Part shown: one piece after another, positions 59,492 to 64,000 of the stretch
Position numbering within the stretch: position 1 is the first letter of the stretch
How the letters are laid out: each line of letters begins with the position of its first letter
DNA from: Oscillospiraceae bacterium
GTDB lineage: Bacteria; Bacillota; Clostridia; Oscillospirales; CAG-272
Assembly (NCBI GenBank): GCA_015064695.1
Contig: SVRS01000005.1
Span: 24,709-88,708 of the forward strand
Reading direction: 5' to 3'
DNA length: 64,000 nucleotides
Program-made: the position numbers and the translations under genes
The notes under the pieces: generated by a model
Told to the model about the DNA's origin: nothing
What the model saw: the letters and a program-made list of their open reading frames with translations, nothing else
Databases searched by the model: none

Positions 59492-59575
59492 GTAGTTGTT
59501 TTCGTAGTGCCCTTCATTCTCCAAAAAAGGGAAAAGGATACTCTCGCCCTTCGGGGCGGAGTATCCTTTTTTTCA
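59492..59575 (+). ncRNA. Candidate small RNA of about 85 nt
   Basis: It is bounded by the promoter at 59457-59485 and the terminator stem at 59534-59573. No open frame with a ribosome binding site is seen. No match to a known class is recognised. Confidence 0.4.
59534..59573. terminator. Bidirectional terminator, TTCG tetraloop
   Basis: AAGGATACTCTCGCCC, loop TTCG, then GGGCGGAGTATCCTT with one bulge, followed by TTTTTTC. On the minus strand it ends the 59605-60345 gene (CCTTTTCCCTTTTTT). Confidence 0.88.
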
Positions 59576-59604
59576 TTGCATGGAGGGTATTTGGGGGAAA
59601 TCAA

Positions 59605-60345
59605 TCAACGGAAGCCCAAAAGATGGGACAGACGGTTGATCACCTCGGCGGGCTCGGTTTCCATGGCGCGCAGAAAGCATCGGAAGCGAACCTCTCCTCG
59701 GGCGTGAATCAGAGACAACATTCCCTCCGCGACGCTCAGAATATGATTCTCGTCTATGGAGCGGAATTGGGGAACGGCTTGCTTTTCCGCTTTGGCACAT
59801 AATTCGCAGATAACCTGCAGTAAGCGGAAATCGGCGGGGGAATGGACACAGACAAGCTGGTAGGAGCGGCGTGCGTGGGTCAGCAAGAACTCGGTGGTGA
59901 AGGACGGCTTGCCGCGGGAGGTTCCTATCAGTGCGATGGGATGCTCCAGATATTCCCAGGAGCGGACAGTGAAAAGGTAGTAGGCCTCGGCTTGATTGGT
60001 GCGGCTCAAGGGGACGGCGATCTCGTCCCGACGAACCACGCGGGTATCGGTGATCTCTCCATAGCGCTTGATGCCGTCACGGCGGGAGAGGGCTTCCTCG
60101 TAGAGGGCAATCATCCGTACGGGCAGATCCTGCGGCGAGATGGCTTTCACGGGGGCATAGTAGGAAAGGGAGGCCAGAGTATGGTCGAATTGGGCATCGT
60201 TCCGTACCGTGCCGATTAGTACGTCGCGGCGAGAGAAATCCGCACAGGCCAGCTCGTCGTCGGTACAATCGGCAGGAATGGGGGAGTCCTGCTTCAGCCG
60301 TTCGGCCAGTATTTCCTCTGTGGGCCTTGTGGTCGTTTCGTCCAT
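59605..60345 (-). CDS. Soluble protein of unknown function
   Basis: This 246-residue protein starts at 60345, behind AAAGGAG. It has an acidic N-terminal stretch, then mixed alpha/beta sequence with DVLIGTVRNDAQFDHTLASL, YGEITDTRVVRRDEIAVPLSRT near residue 118 and FTTEFLLTHARRSYQLV near 165. I do not recognise a family and see no membrane segments or catalytic motif. It stands alone with its own consensus promoter at 60376-60404 and a terminator at 59534, so it is a real, independently expressed gene. Confidence 0.8.
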   Translation of the reverse strand: MDETTTRPTEEILAERLKQDSPIPADCTDDELACADFSRRDVLIGTVRNDAQFDHTLASLSYYAPVKAISPQDLPVRMIALYEEALSRRDGIKRYGEITDTRVVRRDEIAVPLSRTNQAEAYYLFTVRSWEYLEHPIALIGTSRGKPSFTTEFLLTHARRSYQLVCVHSPADFRLLQVICELCAKAEKQAVPQFRSIDENHILSVAEGMLSLIHARGEVRFRCFLRAMETEPAEVINRLSHLLGFR

Positions 60346-60375
60346 AGGGCTTCTCCTTTCCGTAATGGTAATATG

Positions 60376-60404
60376 ATTATACCATATCCGTCGATGTTTG
60401 TCAA
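60376..60404 (-). promoter_or_regulatory. Consensus promoter of the unknown 246-residue protein
   Basis: On the minus strand TTGACA (60404-60399), 17 bp, TATAAT (60381-60376). Confidence 0.9.
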
Positions 60405-60447
60405 TTCTTTTTTTTAGTGCTGTCGGCACCACTCAACCACAGGTTGC

Positions 60448-60476
60448 TTGACAACCGTTTGCGGATGTGCTATAAT
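60448..60476 (+). promoter_or_regulatory. Consensus promoter of the leader peptide and XRE gene
   Basis: TTGACA, 17 bp, TATAAT, giving a leader of about 330 nt before the XRE start at 60813. Confidence 0.9.
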
Positions 60477-60580
60477 AGAGCCATCACAGAAATGTGAAAT
60501 ACAGACCCAAGCCTTTGTCGCACGATTCCGGAGCGCGCGGCGGGAGGATGGTCGAAAGAAGAAAGGAGGCGGAGTTATAT

Positions 60581-60640
60581 ATGATTAACTCGGTAAATTT
60601 CGGATGCTGTGACCCGCGCCTCACGGGTTGGCGCGGCTGA
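60581..60640 (+). CDS. Nineteen-residue leader peptide
   Basis: MINSVNFGCCDPRLTGWRG is encoded from an ATG behind AAAGGAGGCGGAG. Its TGA stop is the first triplet of an 11-bp inverted-repeat arm. The Cys-Cys-Asp-Pro stretch could make translation sensitive to amino acid supply. It looks like a leader peptide for the XRE gene 170 nt downstream rather than a free product. Confidence 0.55.
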   Translation: MINSVNFGCCDPRLTGWRG

Positions 60641-60701
60641 TATCCTTGCGAAGGATCGGCTGAAACGCTTACGCATACGCAAATCAAACTCAAGGATATC
60701 A
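60638..60701 (+). promoter_or_regulatory. Attenuator-like stem after the leader peptide
   Basis: TGATATCCTTG (60638-60648) and CAAGGATATCA (60691-60701) are perfectly complementary, with 42 nt between them. A second GC-rich hairpin (around 60717-60750) follows. No terminator T-run is seen, so control would more likely be by translation or mRNA stability. Confidence 0.55.
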
Positions 60702-60812
60702 TAGCACGTCCGAGCCTGACCCGCTCCGCTTTCGCGGGGCGGTGTCGGGGCATTGGCCTGTGGCCGTCGTTTACAGGAACCCGAAACTGTACACAAGGAG
60801 TAACGTGCTTAT

Positions 60813-61046
60813 ATGATTCATCCCGAACAGTTGGGAGCCCGTATTGCCTCAAAACGCAAGATCCTGGGGCTGACCCAGGGACAAGTAGCCGCTTATATGG
60901 GGGTATCTCCTCAGGCTGTTTCCAAGTGGGAGCGAGGGCTGGCCTGTCCCGATTTGGTCTTTCTGGACGAGCTGGCTGAGCTTTTGGATATGGGCCTGGA
61001 GGAATTGCTTCTCGGATCCCCTGCCCAAATCCTCGCCTCGGCGTAG
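60813..61046 (+). CDS. Small XRE-family helix-turn-helix regulator
   Basis: This 77-residue protein is almost entirely one XRE/Cro helix-turn-helix domain: LGARIASKRKILGLTQGQVA, GVSPQAVSKWERGLACPDL, then a leucine-rich end. Probably a dimeric DNA-binding repressor. It starts at 60813, with AAGGAG about 12 nt upstream. It lies behind a long structured leader with a tiny peptide gene, and is followed by a terminator. No toxin partner is seen. Confidence 0.9.
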   Translation: MIHPEQLGARIASKRKILGLTQGQVAAYMGVSPQAVSKWERGLACPDLVFLDELAELLDMGLEELLLGSPAQILASA

Positions 61047-61083
61047 ACCCGGCCGCAGGAAAACGGCGCACCCAACATTCCCC

Positions 61084-61132
61084 AAACACGCAGACCACGG
61101 CAGAGATTCTCGTCGGGCTGCGTGTTTTTTTT
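61084..61132 (+). terminator. Terminator of the XRE gene
   Basis: AAACACGCAG pairs with CTGCGTGTTT, then a run of T. Confidence 0.85.
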
Positions 61133-61193
61133 GACGCTGAATTTCTGAGGGCCTCGGAAAAGATCAAAAATGACGGTTTTTACCGTTGGGGGA

Positions 61194-61222
61194 TTGACAT
61201 TTTATGGCGAGTGTGCTACAAT
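61194..61222 (+). promoter_or_regulatory. Promoter of the DUF4838 lipoprotein gene
   Basis: TTGACA at 61194-61199, a 17-bp spacer and TACAAT at 61217-61222. Confidence 0.85.
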
Positions 61223-61278
61223 ACAGGGGAAGATCGTCTTGGATGGCCTTCATGTATGTATGCTTGAGAAAGGGAACG

Positions 61279-63483
61279 ATGATCATTATGAAACGAAATC
61301 TGATAGCAGTGCTGATGGCCATGTCCATGCTCCTGGCCACGTTGGCGGCTTGTAACCCCAACCCTCCCGCTGAAGAAACCAATCCGCAGGATACCCAAAC
61401 CACCGAAACGACCGGGGTGCAAACCGAAGAAACGACCGGGGCGCAAACCGAAGAAACGATCCCTGTGGAGCCCCTGGTTCTTGTGGCAGACGGCGTGTCC
61501 GACTACGTCATTGTCCGAGGGGAGAACGCGTTTATTTCCGAGGTGACGGCCTCTACGGAGCTTCAGAAATACTTGAAGCAGATTACGGGCACGGAGATTC
61601 CCATCGTTACCGATGATACTGCTCCCGCCGCCCATGAGATCATCGTCGGCAAGACTAATCGCGAAGCCGACGGCGAGTTCGATCGCGACGAGCTGGGCCA
61701 GGACGGCTTTGTCATCAAAACGAAGGAGGACAAGCTCTACCTGGTAGGCGGGGAGCAAAGAGGCTCTCTGTACGCCGTGTACGAATTCCTGGAGGCTTAT
61801 CTGGGGTGCCGATTCTACACCGAAACCGTGGAAAAGATCCCCGAAATGAAGACTCTCTCTCTGAATCCCATCGCCGAGGACAAGCAGATTCCTGAGTTCG
61901 AGTATCGTGAGATCGACTGGACCTGCTTTGAAAACGGCTATCTTTGCGCCAAGCGTAAGATCAACGGCGACTTCGCCCACGGCAATAAGGAGCCCTATAA
62001 CCGTATTTACGAGGAGCTGGGAGGTCCCTACTTCACCCCCGCCGATGACGGCCACAATCTCTCCCGCATCATTCCGTCCTCCATGTTGGCCGAGCATCCC
62101 GAATATTTCGCCATGAGCGAGACGGGAGAGCGCACAGCGACTCAGCTCTGCTTTTCCAATCCTGACGTTTTTCAGATCACCTTGGATTACCTCCGTAATC
62201 TGAAAGAGCAGTATCCCTATTCCACCTTCCTGCCCATCTCCCAAAACGACACGGGCGGCCATTGCAAATGCGATGATTGTAAACGGGTCAACGAGGAGGA
62301 GGGAGGCTCCAGCATGGGCTCCATGCTCCGCTTCATCAATCGTGTGGCTGCGGAGCTGAAGGACGAAATGCCCGATACCTACTTCTGGACCTTCGCCTAC
62401 CAGGGCACCCGCAACGCCCCCGTTGAAACAACTCCTGCCGACAACGTCATCATTTGGCTCTGCTCCATTGAGTGTTGCTTCTCCCATACCTTTGAGGAAT
62501 GCACCACCCAGGATAAGATCAACGGCAAGCGCTATACCGAGGATCTGAAGGATTGGTCGGCCATCACGGATACGCTGTACGTATGGAATTATTCCACCAA
62601 TTTCCGGCACTGGAATCAGACAAACCCTAACTTTGACGTTCTCCTGGAGGATATGCGCTTCTTTGCCGACAACGGCGTGGACGGCGTCCACGATCAGAGT
62701 ATGTGGGGGTCTATCGGCGGTGAGTTTGAGGAGCTTCGCTGTTACCTCCTGTCCAAGATCATGTGGGACCCCTACATGACCAAGGAGGAGTACTACGCCC
62801 ACATGGACGATTTCCTGGAGGGCTACTACGGTCCCGGCTGGCAGAGCATCCGTGCGTATATCGATTTGGCCGAGGAGCTGTCCGAACCGCAATGCTGGGG
62901 CATTTATCCCGATGCGGATCGGGTGTTCACCTGGCCTGCGATCAAGAAAGTACACAGCCTCACTGCCTACCCCGAGGAGTTTACCGCGGATATGATTCGT
63001 AACTACGAGTCCGTGGATTGGTCGCAGTACTGGAACTGGTACGAGAGCTACGATGGAGCTCCGCAGATTCTGACGGAGGGTGAACGTCTGTTCGCTGAGG
63101 CTATGGCGGCGGCTGAGACGGATCAGCAAAAGACGGCGATTGACAAAAGCTCGCTCCAAATGGCCTACCTTAGAGCGTTCTACGAATATAAGACTCTTCA
63201 GATCGCAGAAAGACGGCGTTTCCAGCCCATCGATCGGATGATTGAGAAATTCATGGAGGCTCATCCCGACGACTTTACTGAGGAGGAAAAGACAGAACTC
63301 CGAGCCGCCGCTGCTCAATATGCCCGAAATACCGTTTACGGGGCTTACGGCGCGCGAAATCGCGCCATGGCAGAGCGAATGATTTCTCACCGAATTTATA
63401 CTCTCCGAGAGGGCTACAGCGGCGTGATCGATAACTTCGACGGGCTTGACTTCACCAAGGCTCCCGGTGAGTGGAGAAGCTGA
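61279..63483 (+). CDS. DUF4838 lipoprotein
   Basis: This protein of about 734 residues has a lipoprotein signal (KRNLIAVLMAMSML ending LAAC) and a Thr/Glu-rich linker with repeated TTGxQTEE units. An N-terminal beta domain (about 65-180) resembles those before GH67-like enzymes. The DUF4838 region (about 210-560) contains LPISQNDTGG, HCKCDDC and WLCSIECCFSHTF. It is the secreted counterpart of the cytoplasmic paralogue at 20730-22310. Start is ATG 61279 behind AAAGGG; the ATG at 61288 is an alternative. Predicted surface glycan hydrolase; reaction unproven. Confidence 0.83.
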   Translation: MIIMKRNLIAVLMAMSMLLATLAACNPNPPAEETNPQDTQTTETTGVQTEETTGAQTEETIPVEPLVLVADGVSDYVIVRGENAFISEVTASTELQKYLKQITGTEIPIVTDDTAPAAHEIIVGKTNREADGEFDRDELGQDGFVIKTKEDKLYLVGGEQRGSLYAVYEFLEAYLGCRFYTETVEKIPEMKTLSLNPIAEDKQIPEFEYREIDWTCFENGYLCAKRKINGDFAHGNKEPYNRIYEELGGPYFTPADDGHNLSRIIPSSMLAEHPEYFAMSETGERTATQLCFSNPDVFQITLDYLRNLKEQYPYSTFLPISQNDTGGHCKCDDCKRVNEEEGGSSMGSMLRFINRVAAELKDEMPDTYFWTFAYQGTRNAPVETTPADNVIIWLCSIECCFSHTFEECTTQDKINGKRYTEDLKDWSAITDTLYVWNYSTNFRHWNQTNPNFDVLLEDMRFFADNGVDGVHDQSMWGSIGGEFEELRCYLLSKIMWDPYMTKEEYYAHMDDFLEGYYGPGWQSIRAYIDLAEELSEPQCWGIYPDADRVFTWPAIKKVHSLTAYPEEFTADMIRNYESVDWSQYWNWYESYDGAPQILTEGERLFAEAMAAAETDQQKTAIDKSSLQMAYLRAFYEYKTLQIAERRRFQPIDRMIEKFMEAHPDDFTEEEKTELRAAAAQYARNTVYGAYGARNRAMAERMISHRIYTLREGYSGVIDNFDGLDFTKAPGEWRS

Positions 63484-63511
63484 GCTTCCCCAAAATAGGA
63501 TTTGACAAAAG

Positions 63512-63557
63512 AAAGCCACGCAGTTCGGCGGATATCCGTCGTACTGCGTGGCTTTTT
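63512..63557. terminator. Terminator between DUF4838 and PfoR-like genes
   Basis: AAAGCCACGCAGT pairs with ACTGCGTGGCTTT with an inner stem, then TTTTT. It probably serves both convergent genes. Confidence 0.9.
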
Positions 63558-63597
63558 CAATGCGGTTTGAAATTTTGAGGATAAACTGCCGGAGGTC

Positions 63598-64000
63598 TTA
63601 CTCAGAGAGTCTCATGTCTCCCTCGCGGATCCAGCCCAGCTTTCTCATGATCTCGGAGAACAGAAGGGAGAGGGCTGCAGGGAGGATAATGCAACAGAGG
63701 ACCAGACCGACCCACATCATGGGCGTATGTTCGCTGGAGGAGATCACACCGATGGGGCCTACCATACCGCAGGTACCCATGCCTGCGGCGACACCGGTGC
63801 ATTCCAGCTTGAAGATCATGGTGGAGATGGGTCCGATGACAGCGGCGGCCAGCGTGGGGGGGATCCAGATCTGGGGACGGCGGCAGATGTTGCCCATCTG
63901 GAGCATGGAGGTGCCGAGACCCTGGGAAACCAGACCGCCCCACTTGTTCTCACGGAAGCTGGACACCGCGAAGCCCACCATCTGTGCGAACAAGTGGGGC
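63598..64000 (-). CDS. PfoR-like PTS IIC family membrane protein, C-terminal part
   Basis: The last 134 residues are in the window; the N-terminus lies beyond 64000. Blocks MVGFAVSSFRENKWGGLVSQGLGTSMLQMGN (shown as a region), IWIPPTLAAAVIGPISTMIF and a late hydrophobic helix match the PTS_IIC_2/PfoR family, polytopic proteins related to PTS permeases. The founding PfoR was described as a regulator of perfringolysin in Clostridium perfringens. Substrate unknown. It ends with a charged tail. Confidence 0.85.
   Translation of the reverse strand, partial: PHLFAQMVGFAVSSFRENKWGGLVSQGLGTSMLQMGNICRRPQIWIPPTLAAAVIGPISTMIFKLECTGVAAGMGTCGMVGPIGVISSSEHTPMMWVGLVLCCIILPAALSLLFSEIMRKLGWIREGDMRLSE

Noticed and set aside
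60813..61046. Toxin-antitoxin pair based on the small XRE regulator
   Set aside because: No toxin-sized gene is adjacent on either side; the upstream frame is a 19-codon leader.
1..64000. tRNA and rRNA genes
   Set aside because: No cloverleaf with a GGTTCRANTC arm and no rRNA consensus segments were recognised on either strand by eye.

Overview
The window reads as a chromosomal contig from an uncultured anaerobic Firmicute of the class Clostridia, probably a gut or other animal-associated lineage near Oscillospirales or Christensenellales. The reasons are moderately high-GC coding sequence with strong AGGAGG ribosome binding sites, canonical sigma-A promoters (TTGACA, 17 bp, TATAAT), an agr-type autoinducer locus, a PfoR-like PTS protein, many glycosidases, and palindromic repeats of a style I associate with gut Firmicutes. 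The species assignment is inference; no rRNA or tRNA gene was seen.

Layout. 1-6067: a cut-off glycosyltransferase, a small membrane protein, prmC, ddl, a six-hairpin glycosidase-like protein and a Gfo/Idh/MocA oxidoreductase. 6104-18970 (minus strand): a glycan module with a GH95 alpha-fucosidase, a GH38 alpha-mannosidase with CBM32, three alkaline-phosphatase-superfamily proteins, a LamG surface protein and an Ntn-type amide hydrolase. 19168-38393 (plus strand): an orphan SARP-type response regulator, a YgjV protein, a DUF4838 protein, GH43, ThuA, two tandem Gfo/Idh paralogues, then malate dehydrogenase-like, malic enzyme, GH29, transaldolase, xylose isomerase, a GH99-like/PA14 protein, xylulokinase and a GH3. 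Most of these enzymes lack signal peptides, so oligosaccharides are probably imported and cut in the cytoplasm, with pentoses entering the pentose phosphate pathway through XylA, XylB and transaldolase.

38394-42976: an inverted field of mini-hairpins, then a signalling locus: DUF5317 protein, a small membrane protein, AgrB, AgrD and a membrane GGDEF/HD-GYP protein. No AgrC or AgrA is present, so the peptide signal may feed into cyclic-di-GMP. 42996-46929: a small protein, an S1-domain protein, an XRE/TPR regulator and rplM-rpsI. 47100-47549 and 58240-58701: two very AT-rich orphan genes that share a 3' motif and look acquired. 47920-52592: a divergent AraC regulator and an OYE-SDR-FAD reductase operon. 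52695-57816: a beta-helix lipoprotein, an orphan solute-binding lipoprotein and a CE15-like esterase. 58702-64000: mostly non-coding DNA with two candidate small transcripts, an unknown protein, a leader-peptide region before an XRE regulator, a DUF4838 lipoprotein and a partial PfoR-like PTS protein.

The two strongest new observations are a pair of promoters with exact SARP-box geometry beside the orphan SARP-type regulator (17902-17934 and 19010-19042), and the agr/cyclic-di-GMP locus (39079-42854).
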